Source: Paludibacteraceae bacterium (GTDB lineage Bacteria > Bacteroidota > Bacteroidia > Bacteroidales > Paludibacteraceae). Taken from it: a stretch of DNA of 50,387 bases. Shown here one piece after another: positions 29,117 through 37,773 of this stretch. The notes below the pieces were generated by a model. It was not told the DNA's origin and did not search any database. It saw nothing but the letters and a program-made list of their open reading frames with translations. Within the stretch, counting starts at the first letter, position 1, and each line of letters starts with the position of its first letter. The position numbers and the translations under genes are program-made. Location of the stretch: the NCBI GenBank assembly GCA_024405855.1, contig JAKSNZ010000012.1:1-50387 (forward strand). Reading direction: 5' to 3'.

Positions 29117-29178
29117 AATTGTACGTGGTTTTGTGCGGTGGCTCGCAGTGTTCACTCTATAACTTACTAAATTTAGCA

Positions 29179-30927
29179 TTAATTATAAATTTTATTTATT
29201 AAATCAGTTCTTCCTATTTCTTTAAGTTTGTTTATTATATTTCGTTTCTCCTCAGGCTTATACCAAAAGAAAAATGAACGTTGCCCACGCTTTTGTTCAA
29301 CAGTGCGTACACATTTGACCGGTTCCATTGTGTAAGGATTAAGCCCGGTATAGTACATTTCAGTGGAAAGAGTCATAGGAGTTGGCGTAAAATCCTGCAC
29401 TTGCTCCAAATGAAAGTTCATATTCTTAGTGATGGCAGCCATTTCAGCCATATCAGCGTTAGTACACCCTGGATGAGACGATATGAAATATGGAATCAGC
29501 TGTTCTCTAAGTTCAAACTTCCTGTTGATTTCATTAAATAGAGTGTCAAACTTTATAAAGTTTTCAAAATCAGGTTTTCTCATTAGGTTTAGAACAGCAT
29601 TTGAGGTATGCTCAGGTGCCACTTTCAGTCTGCCCGATACATGAAATCTCATAACTTCCTCAATATACTCTTTAGAAGCCAAGTCATATCTTATTCCGCT
29701 TCCTATAACAGCTTTTTTTAGTCCGTCAGTCTCTCTTACTTTTTTATACAACGATATCAGCCTTGAATGGTCTGTATTCATATTTTTGCAGATAGTAGGG
29801 TGCAGACATGATGGTTTTTGGCATTTTTTACATGCCTCAATATTTTTTCCGTTCAAGCCATACATATTGGCGGAAGGACCTCCCAAATCGCTGATATAGC
29901 CTTTGAAATCCTTGTCGGCAACTATCTGATTAACCTCTTTCAGAATTGATTTCTCTGACCTTGATACAATGAATTTACCTTGATGAGCGGATATTGTACA
30001 GAAAGAACAGCCCCCAAAACAGCCTCTGTGCATTGTAATGGAGTACTTTATCATATCAAATGCAGGAATCCGCTTGCCTTTGTATCTTGGATGAGGTTGT
30101 CTTGTATAAGGCAAATCATATATATAGTCAAGTTCTTCAGTGGTTAACGGAGGGTAGGCAGGATTGCAGATAACCATTTTTTTTCCTATGCGTTGTCCTA
30201 AAACGGCAGTTGGAGCATACTTGTTTGATTCTGTTTCAAATATGACAAAATTCTTTGCTTCTGTACGCTTGCTCTCCAAACATTTTTCATGAGAGTTAAG
30301 TTCTATGTCAACTTGCTTTATATCACCAAGATAAGCAGTTTGAGGTATATCTTTTATTGAAGAGAATTCATCGCCTTTTTTTAGCCTGCGTACTAAGGTT
30401 TGTAAAGGTTTTTCACCCATTCCGCAAATAAGTAAATCGGCTCCGGATGTTGCCAAAATACTTTCACGCAGTTTATCATCCCAATAGTCATAATGAGTGA
30501 ATCGGCGTTGAGAGGCTTCAATTCCTCCTATTACAATTGGAGTATCGGGGTAAATGGATTTCAAGATTCCACAATAAACATCTGTGGCACGGTCAGGACG
30601 GAAACCCGATTTACCATCAATGGAGTATGCGTCATCACTTCTCAACCTTTTTGCCGCAGTATAATGATTAACCATTGAATCCATTGCACCTGCGGTAACA
30701 GCAAAAAACATACGTGGAGTACCTAATTTACGGAAATCACGTAAATCATCACGCCAATTTGGTTGAGGAACCACTGCCACGTGCAAACCTTCTGCCTCAA
30801 GAACTCTTGCAATTACGGCTGCACCAAAAGCAGGGTGGTCTATATATGCGTCTCCCGTAAAGATTATCACATCAAGATAATCCCAGCCTAATGCGGTTAC
30901 TTCCTTATTTGTAGTAGGGAGAAACAT
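29179..30927 (-). CDS. YgiQ-family radical SAM protein
   Basis: The 582-residue protein belongs to the YgiQ/UPF0313 radical SAM family, whose substrate is not established. The N-terminal part (FLPTTNKEVTALGWDYLDVI, DAYIDHPAFGAAVIARVLEA) resembles a B12-binding-like Rossmann domain seen in this family. The radical SAM core has HRGCFGGCSFCTI near 300-312, where the CX3CX2C cysteines hold the [4Fe-4S] cluster. A second cysteine group, ACKKCQKPSCLHPTICKNM near 370, and the C-terminal FFWYKPEEKRNI extension are characteristic of YgiQ. It starts 3 bp after the S41 protease stop, inside a heptamer repeat, so the two are surely co-transcribed. Confidence 0.9.
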   Translation of the reverse strand: MFLPTTNKEVTALGWDYLDVIIFTGDAYIDHPAFGAAVIARVLEAEGLHVAVVPQPNWRDDLRDFRKLGTPRMFFAVTAGAMDSMVNHYTAAKRLRSDDAYSIDGKSGFRPDRATDVYCGILKSIYPDTPIVIGGIEASQRRFTHYDYWDDKLRESILATSGADLLICGMGEKPLQTLVRRLKKGDEFSSIKDIPQTAYLGDIKQVDIELNSHEKCLESKRTEAKNFVIFETESNKYAPTAVLGQRIGKKMVICNPAYPPLTTEELDYIYDLPYTRQPHPRYKGKRIPAFDMIKYSITMHRGCFGGCSFCTISAHQGKFIVSRSEKSILKEVNQIVADKDFKGYISDLGGPSANMYGLNGKNIEACKKCQKPSCLHPTICKNMNTDHSRLISLYKKVRETDGLKKAVIGSGIRYDLASKEYIEEVMRFHVSGRLKVAPEHTSNAVLNLMRKPDFENFIKFDTLFNEINRKFELREQLIPYFISSHPGCTNADMAEMAAITKNMNFHLEQVQDFTPTPMTLSTEMYYTGLNPYTMEPVKCVRTVEQKRGQRSFFFWYKPEEKRNIINKLKEIGRTDLINKIYN

Positions 30928-30943
30928 TTCTCATTTCTCATTT
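30927..30943. repeat. Heptamer repeat at the S41 protease / ygiQ junction
   Basis: Two TTTCTCA units plus TTT. On the reverse strand they read AAATGAGAAATGAGAAA. The same array supplies the protease stop TGA (30933-30931) and leads into the ygiQ ATG (30927-30925). Confidence 0.65.
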
Positions 30944-32559
30944 AATATACTTCTGTACTTCTCTTCATCTTTCAGCAGGTCAATTGCCTGTTTAATCTCT
31001 TTGTCATGCTTTACACTGTAGGCTGCCATGCCGCTTTCATTATAGTATCTTGATATTATTTCTAATGCAAGGGCTTCACAAATCTCCTGCTTGGCAGAAT
31101 CCATCTCAACAGGAATGTTGTGTTCAAGTGCTATTTCAAGTGTGTCAAACAATGCTTTATTAGGTTCATAAACGCCCTCATATTTAGCGGCGTCAATAAA
31201 ATCCTTCATAAAGTCTTTGGTTGAAACCTTATATTTGAATTTGCTGTCAATTACAAATTTCTTGAAATCCTGATAATCTTCTTCAGTAACTTCAAATTCT
31301 GTTGAAGGGACAATGCTGCTGTGTGCGTAATAATATTTTGTAGCCCAATCAAATACCTTGTTGTCAAGCACTAAGTTGTAGGTTATTACCTTGCCTGTAT
31401 CGGTGTCAAGTTTGACATCAGGCATGATTCCACGTCCGTCTCTCACAATTCTGCCGTTTTTTGTTTTGAATTCAGTTGTAAGAGAGTCAGGAATCTCCGC
31501 ATTTTTCTCCCCGTCTTTAGTGGTGTAGTTGATTTTTTGGATACATCTGCCACTTGGAGTGTAGTATTTTGCGGTTGTCACTTTAAGTTTTCCGCCGTAC
31601 GGAAGAGAAACGGTAGATTGAACCAATCCTTTTCCGTATGTACGTTGTCCCATAATTACAGCCCTGTCATCATCTTGTAACGCTCCGCTTACAATTTCAC
31701 TTGCACTTGCACTATGTGCATTTACAAGTACTACAATAGGTATTTTAGTGTCAAGTGGCTGATTTGCAGTCTTGTATACATTCCCAACTTTTCCACCCTT
31801 GGTTTTTGTGGTCACCACTGTTTCTCCTTTAGGCAAAAAGAAGTTACAGATGCTTGAAGCCTCATTAAGCAGACCGCCAGGGTTATCTCTAAGGTCAATA
31901 ATAAGTGATTTTATACCTTGTTTCTTTAGGTCAAGGAACGCTTTTTGCATTTCATCAGAGCATTTGTCATAAAATGATGTAAGAACTATAAGTCCTATGC
32001 TGTCACCAACAACTCCGCTGTATCTTATTGGGTTAAGAGAAATTTTTGCTCTTGTTATCTCAATCTTAATTGGCTTCTGTTCTCCGTATCGTTTGATTTT
32101 TGCAACTGTTTTTGTGCCAGGCATACCTTTAAGGGCAGTGCTTGCATCAACAGGTTTCTTTTTAATCATTGTTTTTCCGTCAACATCAAGCAGAATATCT
32201 CCAACTTTCAAACCGCTCTTTTCAGCAGGGTGTCCGCTATAGATTTGGTTTATTACAATGCTGTCTCCGTGCATTCCTATCAATGCACCGATACCACCAT
32301 ATTCACCTGTTGTCATAAGTTTGAAATCTTTTTCCTTATCTTCAGGTATGTAAGTGGTGTAGGGGTCAAGTTTGTTTAGCATTCCGTCAATGCCGGCATT
32401 TACTATCTTATCAACAGGTATTGTATCTACATAATTGATATACAGTTCCTTAAAAAGAGAATTAAAAATATCAAGATTCTTAGATACATCTTCTAACGGG
32501 TTGGCAAATGAAAGAGTTGCCACTAAAAGCAATGCTGCTGAAATAAAGTTTTTTTTCAT
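30931..32559 (-). CDS. C-terminal processing peptidase (S41 family, PDZ domain)
   Basis: This tail-specific protease is exported by the signal peptide MKKNFISAALLLVATLSFAN and works in the periplasm. The 542-residue product has a PDZ domain (about 80-165, GIGALIGMHGDSIVINQIYS, SGLKVGDILLDVDGK) and the S41 core with IDLRDNPGGLLNEA. HSASASEIVSGALQDDDRAV contains the nucleophile Ser, and RTYGKGLVQ the general-base Lys. The C-terminal extension (about 400-542) is helical and typical of the Bacteroidetes form. Substrates are unknown. Upstream lies a tRNA-Asn gene with its own terminator; no clear promoter is visible in the 30 bp between that terminator and the start. Confidence 0.92.
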   Translation of the reverse strand: MKKNFISAALLLVATLSFANPLEDVSKNLDIFNSLFKELYINYVDTIPVDKIVNAGIDGMLNKLDPYTTYIPEDKEKDFKLMTTGEYGGIGALIGMHGDSIVINQIYSGHPAEKSGLKVGDILLDVDGKTMIKKKPVDASTALKGMPGTKTVAKIKRYGEQKPIKIEITRAKISLNPIRYSGVVGDSIGLIVLTSFYDKCSDEMQKAFLDLKKQGIKSLIIDLRDNPGGLLNEASSICNFFLPKGETVVTTKTKGGKVGNVYKTANQPLDTKIPIVVLVNAHSASASEIVSGALQDDDRAVIMGQRTYGKGLVQSTVSLPYGGKLKVTTAKYYTPSGRCIQKINYTTKDGEKNAEIPDSLTTEFKTKNGRIVRDGRGIMPDVKLDTDTGKVITYNLVLDNKVFDWATKYYYAHSSIVPSTEFEVTEEDYQDFKKFVIDSKFKYKVSTKDFMKDFIDAAKYEGVYEPNKALFDTLEIALEHNIPVEMDSAKQEICEALALEIISRYYNESGMAAYSVKHDKEIKQAIDLLKDEEKYRSILNEK

Positions 32560-32588
32560 AAAAAAGAAATTAATTGATTGATATACAA

Positions 32589-32621
32589 CAAAAAACGGAA
32601 GCCGTTTTTTGCGGTTTCCGT
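32589..32621 (-). terminator. Rho-independent terminator after tRNA-Asn
   Basis: On the reverse strand ACGGAAACCG and CGGCTTCCGT form a 10-bp stem (one A-C or G-T position, 7-nt loop) followed by TTTTTG. It lies right behind the tRNA 3' end. Confidence 0.8.
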
Positions 32622-32626
32622 TTCTG

Positions 32627-32700
32627 CGCTCCCTCTTGGACTTGAACCAAGGACCCTCTGATTAACAGTCAGATGCTCTAACCGACTGAGCTAAGGAAGC
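32627..32700 (-). tRNA. tRNA-Asn (anticodon GTT)
   Basis: The 74-nt reverse-strand sequence folds as a complete cloverleaf: acceptor GCTTCCT/AGGGAGC, D arm GCTC...GAGC, anticodon stem TCTGA/TCAGA with loop CTGTTAA (anticodon GTT), and T arm CTTGG-TTCAAGT-CCAAG. The discriminator base is G. The 3' CCA is not encoded (the next bases read CAG), so it must be added by CCA-adding enzyme. It has its own promoter and terminator. Confidence 0.97.
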
Positions 32701-32723
32701 AAAGGCTTTTCTCAAAAGCGATG

Positions 32724-32754
32724 CAAAGATAATACCTAATATTTAACTTTGCAA
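32724..32754 (-). promoter_or_regulatory. Promoter for tRNA-Asn
   Basis: TTG (32754-32752, in CTTG), a 20-bp spacer and TATCTTTG (32731-32724) on the reverse strand. The tRNA starts about 24 bp downstream. Confidence 0.65.
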
Positions 32755-32772
32755 GTTTTTTGACACCTTTTT

Positions 32773-33192
32773 TTACTTTTTATCCGCATCCTTCTCTTCT
32801 GCAGGAGCGTATTCGGTAATACCGCTGTTTGTTAAAATGTTGTACCAGGTGATAACTTTTGCAATATCACTGTTATGAACCCTCTCTTTGTCAAATGATG
32901 GCACTGCCTTGGCAAACCACTCCTGAAGCTCTTTTCCTGACGCTTTCTTGACATCAAGTGTTACAGGTTTTCCTTCAGAAACCTTTTTTACCGCCTCAAA
33001 TACTTTGTATAGAGGAATGTCATCATCTTCTGTGAACATTGTAATGTCTTTAAGAGATATTACTCTGTCATTAGAAAATGCCGGAAATCTTTTTCCGTCA
33101 GTAAGAGATTCTACAATAATCATGTTCTTATTGCCTGAAATCATCTTAAAAAGTCCGCTTTTGCCTGAAATGGCTAAAATTTTTGAAAGCAT
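32773..33192 (-). CDS. DUF5606 conserved Bacteroidetes protein
   Basis: The 139-residue protein matches my memory of DUF5606, a short family confined to Bacteroidetes with no known function. It starts MLSKILAISGKSGLFKMISG, then NKNMIIVESLTDGKRFPAFS and VISLKDITMFTEDDDIPLYK, which looks like a small SH3/KOW-like beta-barrel. A helical segment follows (KVFEAVKKV), then SGKELQEWFAKAVPSFDKER. The tail is charged (APAEEKDADKK). It has no signal peptide. It follows iorB by 29 bp, most of which is the 38-bp repeat, and is probably co-transcribed with iorAB. Confidence 0.7.
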   Translation of the reverse strand: MLSKILAISGKSGLFKMISGNKNMIIVESLTDGKRFPAFSNDRVISLKDITMFTEDDDIPLYKVFEAVKKVSEGKPVTLDVKKASGKELQEWFAKAVPSFDKERVHNSDIAKVITWYNILTNSGITEYAPAEEKDADKK

Positions 33193-33208
33193 AATATTAA
33201 ATTATTTA

Positions 33209-33246
33209 ATTGTTTAATCGGTTAATCGTGGAATCGGTTAATCGAT
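33209..33246. repeat. 38-bp intergenic repeat, copy 2 (iorB-DUF5606 junction)
   Basis: It is identical to 2536-2573 when read on the reverse strand. It overlaps the end of iorB, encoding its last six residues (S-I-N-R-F-H-D region) and stop TAA, and ends 16 bp before the DUF5606 ATG. Confidence 0.85.
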
Positions 33247-33809
33247 TCGCCGCGTCCTGCATTAAGTGCAGCAAGATTCATATTTACAATCTCTTCTCCT
33301 TTGCGAGCGAAAATGGTTTTAATAGCATCTTCTATATATTCAGCAGGAATGCCAAGATAGGGAAGTGCCGCACCCAAAAGCACAATGTTTGAGCATCGGG
33401 TGTTGCCCACCTCTTTAGCAATTGCCTCTACATCAATAAGAACGCTATTCTTTACTTTTTTCACCTCATTAATTACATCGCTGTCTTCAGGGTAATTTGG
33501 AATATTCTTGAAAGGTGCACTGCTTGTAACAATCCAACCGTTCTCACTAAGATATGGAAGATAACGCAATGCCTCCATAGGCTCAAGAGAGAGTATCAAG
33601 TCACATTTTTTAAGAGGGATAAGGTCTGATGAAATTGGAGCATCGGAGATACGCAGATTGCTCTGAACATCACCACCACGCTGGCTCATTCCATGAACCT
33701 CAGACTGCTTCATATAAAGATTGTTCTTTAATGCCGCTTCTCCTATTATTGTAGCAATAGACAAGATTCCTTGCCCGCCTACGCCTGAAAGTATTATATC
33801 TGTTTTCAT
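33222..33809 (-). CDS. iorB: Indolepyruvate ferredoxin oxidoreductase, beta subunit (IorB)
   Basis: IorB is the gamma-domain subunit that pairs with IorA to convert aryl-pyruvates and CoA to aryl-acetyl-CoA, CO2 and reduced ferredoxin. The 195-residue protein starts MKTDIILSGVGGQGILSIAT, contains EVHGMSQRGGDVQSNLRI and ends near ALNAGRGES. These are the usual landmarks of the 2-oxoacid:ferredoxin oxidoreductase gamma domain. ATG 33809 overlaps the iorA stop in the arrangement ATGA, showing translational coupling; the open frame starts further up at 33842 inside iorA. Its last residues (INRFHD) are encoded by the 38-bp repeat and are not family-conserved. Confidence 0.88.
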   Translation of the reverse strand: MKTDIILSGVGGQGILSIATIIGEAALKNNLYMKQSEVHGMSQRGGDVQSNLRISDAPISSDLIPLKKCDLILSLEPMEALRYLPYLSENGWIVTSSAPFKNIPNYPEDSDVINEVKKVKNSVLIDVEAIAKEVGNTRCSNIVLLGAALPYLGIPAEYIEDAIKTIFARKGEEIVNMNLAALNAGRGESINRFHD

Positions 33810-35392
33810 TGTTTTTTCTTGCGTTTTAATGTCTGTAAACACTCACGGCGTGGAATAATTACTGAAACGCCCTGATATTCAATTTCTTCCTTAATGACAC
33901 TTGTCATCTCTTCAAAATTCTTTTTAAGCGGTACAAGAACTCTAATATGTTCTTTCTTCACCCCGATGCCCTCACAAATAGCCTCAAGTTTGCCTGTGCC
34001 GGCAGAATCCTGACCGCCTGTCATAGCGGTTGTAAGGTTGTCAGAAATGACTACCGTAATATTTGCATTTTCATTGACGGCATCAAGCAGACCGGTAATG
34101 CCTGAGTGCGTGAAAGTGCTGTCACCTATGACTGCAACGGCAGGGAATACACCTGCATCAGATGCTCCTTTTGCCATAGTAATAGATGCACCCATATCCA
34201 AACATGAACTAATGGCTCCGTATGGAGGCAAAGCCCCAAGAGTATAGCATCCTATATCTCCAAACACCTTGGCTTCAGGATATTGCTTAAGTACGGCATT
34301 CAAGGCTTCATACATATCTCTGTGTCCGCAACCTTGACAAAGTGCAGGCGGACGCATTCTTACAATTTCAGGAATTACCACGGGTTCCGCTTTTTTGCCT
34401 GATAAAGCAGATGCAACACTGTCAGGATTAAGTTCTCCTTGACGTGGAAGTGTGCCGTCTAACTTTCCGTTAATCTTCAGAGACTTGCCCAAAAATCCTT
34501 TCAACATTTCCTCAATAAGAGGATAACCTTCTTCAATAACAAGAATGGATTCACATTCAGTCATTATTCTCTCCACCTGTTTGCGTGGAAGAGGGTATTG
34601 ACCTATCTTTAGAATCGGGGAACCATTAATCAGTTCCTTGTTCTCCATTAGGTAGTTATAGGTAACACCACACGCTATAATACCTCTTTTCTTATTGTCA
34701 CCGTCATAATATGTATTGAACGGTGAATTTTCTGAATTATCTACATATTTACTTTGCGAAGCAAGCAAATCTGCATAGTTTTTCTTGGCAATCGCAGGTA
34801 GTAGGATGAACTGCTTTGGATTATTAGGGAAACTTGTCTTGTTTTGTGACATCATCTCCTTACGCACAACTCCTGAACGGGAGTGGGCAAGTCTGGTTGT
34901 GATTCTTAGAAGAATAGGTCTGCCAAGTTTCTCTGACAGTTCAAAACCATAGTATGCCATATCGTAAGCCTCTTGTTGATTTGATGGCTCCAATGACGGA
35001 ATCAAGGCAAACTTTGCATAATATCTTGAATCCTGTTCATTCTGTGAAGAGTGCATTGAAGGGTCATCGGCAGATAAAACCAATACACCTCCGTTAACGC
35101 CTGTTATGGCAGAATTCATGAACGGGTCTGCCGCAACGTTCAATCCAACATGTTTCATACAAACTAATGAACGTTTCCCTGCAAATGACATGCCGACAGC
35201 CGCTTCCATAGCGGTTTTCTCATTTGTGCACCAGCGTGAATGAATCCCACGGGCTTGTGCATCGCGGTTCATTTGAATGAATTCAGTAATCTCTGTACTT
35301 GGAGTTCCAGGATAAGCATACACCCCTGAAAGTCCGCCATCAATGGCTCCAAGTGCAATTGCCTCATCGGCAAGTAACAACAATTTCTGCAT
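33806..35392 (-). CDS. iorA: Indolepyruvate ferredoxin oxidoreductase, alpha subunit (IorA), lacking the ferredoxin domain
   Basis: IorA carries the thiamine-diphosphate site of aryl-pyruvate:ferredoxin oxidoreductase, used in amino acid fermentation to aryl-acetates or in reverse for their assimilation. The 528-residue protein has the pyrimidine-binding domain at the N terminus (GVYAYPGTPSTEITEF) and the TPP-binding domain with RPPALCQGCGHRDMYEAL near 343-360. FGDIGCYTLG, then AVIGDSTFTHSGITGLLDA follow. The protein ends at PRRECLQTLKRKKKQ, just where archaeal IorA continues into a two-[4Fe-4S] ferredoxin domain; no CX2CX2C motif is present. It lies 15 bp after dnaB and overlaps iorB. Confidence 0.88.
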   Translation of the reverse strand: MQKLLLLADEAIALGAIDGGLSGVYAYPGTPSTEITEFIQMNRDAQARGIHSRWCTNEKTAMEAAVGMSFAGKRSLVCMKHVGLNVAADPFMNSAITGVNGGVLVLSADDPSMHSSQNEQDSRYYAKFALIPSLEPSNQQEAYDMAYYGFELSEKLGRPILLRITTRLAHSRSGVVRKEMMSQNKTSFPNNPKQFILLPAIAKKNYADLLASQSKYVDNSENSPFNTYYDGDNKKRGIIACGVTYNYLMENKELINGSPILKIGQYPLPRKQVERIMTECESILVIEEGYPLIEEMLKGFLGKSLKINGKLDGTLPRQGELNPDSVASALSGKKAEPVVIPEIVRMRPPALCQGCGHRDMYEALNAVLKQYPEAKVFGDIGCYTLGALPPYGAISSCLDMGASITMAKGASDAGVFPAVAVIGDSTFTHSGITGLLDAVNENANITVVISDNLTTAMTGGQDSAGTGKLEAICEGIGVKKEHIRVLVPLKKNFEEMTSVIKEEIEYQGVSVIIPRRECLQTLKRKKKQ

Positions 35393-35407
35393 TTTTCTTC
35401 ATTTTTT

Positions 35408-36907
35408 TTAGAAAGGAATCCCTTCCTCGCTCTGTATCTCTTTTGTTTTAATTTGGGTATCATTTTGATTTTCAGAAGATAACATACTATGATGGTCTTC
35501 TGACATCTCCCCATCTTTTAAGTTTGTAAATTTAATAAAATTCTTTTGAAAACGCAACCAAAATTCACCAATACTTCCACTTCTGTGTTTTGCTATTATT
35601 ATTAACGCTAAACCACGCAAATCATTGCCCTTTGAATCTTGTGTCAGGTGATAATATTCCGGACGATGCAGCATTATTACAGTATCGGCGTCCTGTTCTA
35701 TGGCACCTGATTCACGCAAGTCTGAAAGTTGAGGGCGTTTATCCTCATTTGCTCTTGCCTCAACACCACGGTTCAGCTGTGCCAACGCTATTACAGGAAT
35801 TTTTAACTCCTTAGCCAGTGCCTTGAGTGAACGAGATACGTAACTTACCTCCTGCTCACGGGTTCCATTCTTAATAGTTGCATTTACAAGTTGCAGATAA
35901 TCAATGATTATGCAGTCAATATTCTCTGTTCTTTTCAGTTTTCTTGCCTTGCTGCACAATTCAAAAATAGTAAGACCGGGCGTGTCATCAATAAAAAGTT
36001 TGGCATTGGACAGAAGTTGTGATTTCTTACTTAAAATCTCCCATTCGTATGGCATTAACTGACCTTTCTTGATTTTTTCACCTTCAATGTCGCTTACATT
36101 AACCAACAGACGGGTAGTAAGCTCTATAGTTGACATTTCAAGAGAGAATACGCAAACTCTTTTTCCGTAATCCACTGCCATATTTCTTGCCATTGATAGA
36201 GCAAATGCCGTTTTACCCATAGCAGGTCTGGCTGCAATTACATTCAGTGTACCTGGCTGCCAACCGTAAATGACATCATCCAATGCTGTAAAACCGCTTG
36301 GAACACCAGTGTAGTTGCCTTTATTATTTCCTGCATCTTGAATTTTGTCAAACACCTCCTTTATAACCTCGCTCACTTGTTTTGCCTCTTGACGAACATT
36401 GGTCTGTGTAACGGCAAACACCTCCTGCTCCGTTTCTGAAATTAGTTCTTTGACATCTGTCTGTGGGTCATAAGCCATATTCTGTATGCCTGTAGAAACT
36501 CTTATAAGTTCACGTGCAAGGTATTTTTGAGCCACTATTTCAGAGTATGAAATAATGTTTACCGCTGACGATACCTTGTCAGACAGGTCTGCAAGTGCAA
36601 GTTTACCACCTATCTTCTCCAAATTGCCGTCTTTTTGCAATTGGTCTCCAACTGTAAAGTAGTCAATAGGTTGGTGTTCGTTTGATAATTCAAACATTGC
36701 CTGGAATATTGCCTGATTACGTTCATCGTAGAAATACTCCTTTTTAAGTATTGCAGCCACTTCATAAAATGCAGAAGGTTCTATAAGTAGTCCTCCAATT
36801 ACAGCCTCCTCACAATCAAGTGCTTGTGGTGGTACTTTTGCCGCATCTACCGCTGATACCGGCTTCTTCTTCCTTTGTGGTGCTTTCTTTTCCTGTTCTG
36901 CCTCCAT
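35408..36907 (-). CDS. dnaB: Replicative DNA helicase (DnaB)
   Basis: DnaB is the hexameric helicase that unwinds DNA at the replication fork. The 499-residue protein has the N-terminal all-alpha domain (PPQALDCEEAVIGGLLIEPS, residues 27-46) and a RecA-like C-terminal domain. Walker A is RPAMGKTAFALS (227-238); CVFSLEMS, IIIDYLQL, ALAQLNRGVE and SDLRESGAIEQDADTV follow. No intein is present. ATG 36907 is preferred; the frame opens at 36982. It is the first gene of the reverse dnaB-iorA-iorB-DUF5606 run and divergent from ispE. Confidence 0.95.
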   Translation of the reverse strand: MEAEQEKKAPQRKKKPVSAVDAAKVPPQALDCEEAVIGGLLIEPSAFYEVAAILKKEYFYDERNQAIFQAMFELSNEHQPIDYFTVGDQLQKDGNLEKIGGKLALADLSDKVSSAVNIISYSEIVAQKYLARELIRVSTGIQNMAYDPQTDVKELISETEQEVFAVTQTNVRQEAKQVSEVIKEVFDKIQDAGNNKGNYTGVPSGFTALDDVIYGWQPGTLNVIAARPAMGKTAFALSMARNMAVDYGKRVCVFSLEMSTIELTTRLLVNVSDIEGEKIKKGQLMPYEWEILSKKSQLLSNAKLFIDDTPGLTIFELCSKARKLKRTENIDCIIIDYLQLVNATIKNGTREQEVSYVSRSLKALAKELKIPVIALAQLNRGVEARANEDKRPQLSDLRESGAIEQDADTVIMLHRPEYYHLTQDSKGNDLRGLALIIIAKHRSGSIGEFWLRFQKNFIKFTNLKDGEMSEDHHSMLSSENQNDTQIKTKEIQSEEGIPF

Positions 36908-36925
36908 AATGAATAAATTGAATTG

Positions 36926-36933
36926 CAAAAGTA
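36926..36933 (-). promoter_or_regulatory. -7 element for dnaB
   Basis: TACTTTTG on the reverse strand, with TTG 18 bp upstream (36954-36952). The ATG is 19 bp downstream. Confidence 0.5.
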
Positions 36934-37001
36934 GTGAATATATTTTCTTTACAATTCTTTTTTTTGATACAGATATTAACAAGAAATGAACAATTTTTTA
37001 T

Positions 37002-37009
37002 TACCTTTG
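37002..37009 (+). promoter_or_regulatory. -7 element for ispE, implying a leaderless mRNA
   Basis: TACCTTTG ends 5 bp before the ispE ATG (37015), so transcription should begin at or very near the start codon. No good -33. Confidence 0.45.
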
Positions 37010-37014
37010 TCATT

Positions 37015-37773
37015 ATGAAGGTAACGGCAAATGCAAAAATAAACATTGGTCTTAATGTTGTAAGTAAAAGGGCAGACGGATACCATAATCTGGAAACGGT
37101 GTTCTATCCTGTTGATATGTGTGATATCATAGATATCTCTCTTAGCCCCGATGTTGAGACACACCTTATTAATACGGGTATCGCCGTTGATTCCAATCCG
37201 CAAGATAACCTTATTATAAAGGCTTACAATCTGTTAAAACTTGATTTTGATATACCATCTGTGCAAATAACACTTGACAAGCGTATTCCGTTTGGGGCAG
37301 GGCTTGGCGGTGGCAGTTCAGATGCCGCAAATACTCTTAAGGCACTGAATCAAATGTTCTCTTTAGGCTTATCTGATTTAGAATTAGAGCGTTATGCCGT
37401 TAAGTTAGGTGCAGATTGTCCGTTTTTCATTAAGAACAAGCCTGTATTTGCTACGGGCATTGGCAATGAGTTTACACCAATAGACCTTGATTTGTCAGCC
37501 TACAGAATTGAAATCATAAAACCCAATGTAAGCGTAAGCACCGCTATGGCATACAAAGGTGTTACGCCAAAACCATCCACATTCAACCTATTGGAACTAC
37601 CAAAATTGCCAATAGAGCAGTGGAATAGTGTAGTAAAAAATGATTTTGAAGCCTCAGTCTTTCCGCAATTCCCTGAAATAGAGGCACTGAAACAAGACTT
37701 TTACAATAGAGGAGCCCTCTACGCCTCAATGTCAGGCAGTGGCTCTGCAGTGTTTGGGATATATAAAAGGTAA
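37015..37773 (+). CDS. ispE: 4-diphosphocytidyl-2-C-methyl-D-erythritol kinase (IspE)
   Basis: IspE phosphorylates CDP-methylerythritol in the MEP pathway to isoprenoids. The 252-residue GHMP kinase begins MKVTANAKINIGLNVVSKRA with the catalytic-site lysine K8, and has DGYHNLETVF. The ATP-binding GHMP loop is PFGAGLGGGSSDAANT (92-107), catalytic D134 lies in LGADCPFFI, and the C-terminal motif is ASMSGSGSAVFGIY. ATG 37015 is chosen; an open frame begins at 36934 but has no family similarity. The stop codon leads straight into a series of palindromes before the convergent rlmD gene. Confidence 0.93.
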   Translation: MKVTANAKINIGLNVVSKRADGYHNLETVFYPVDMCDIIDISLSPDVETHLINTGIAVDSNPQDNLIIKAYNLLKLDFDIPSVQITLDKRIPFGAGLGGGSSDAANTLKALNQMFSLGLSDLELERYAVKLGADCPFFIKNKPVFATGIGNEFTPIDLDLSAYRIEIIKPNVSVSTAMAYKGVTPKPSTFNLLELPKLPIEQWNSVVKNDFEASVFPQFPEIEALKQDFYNRGALYASMSGSGSAVFGIYKR

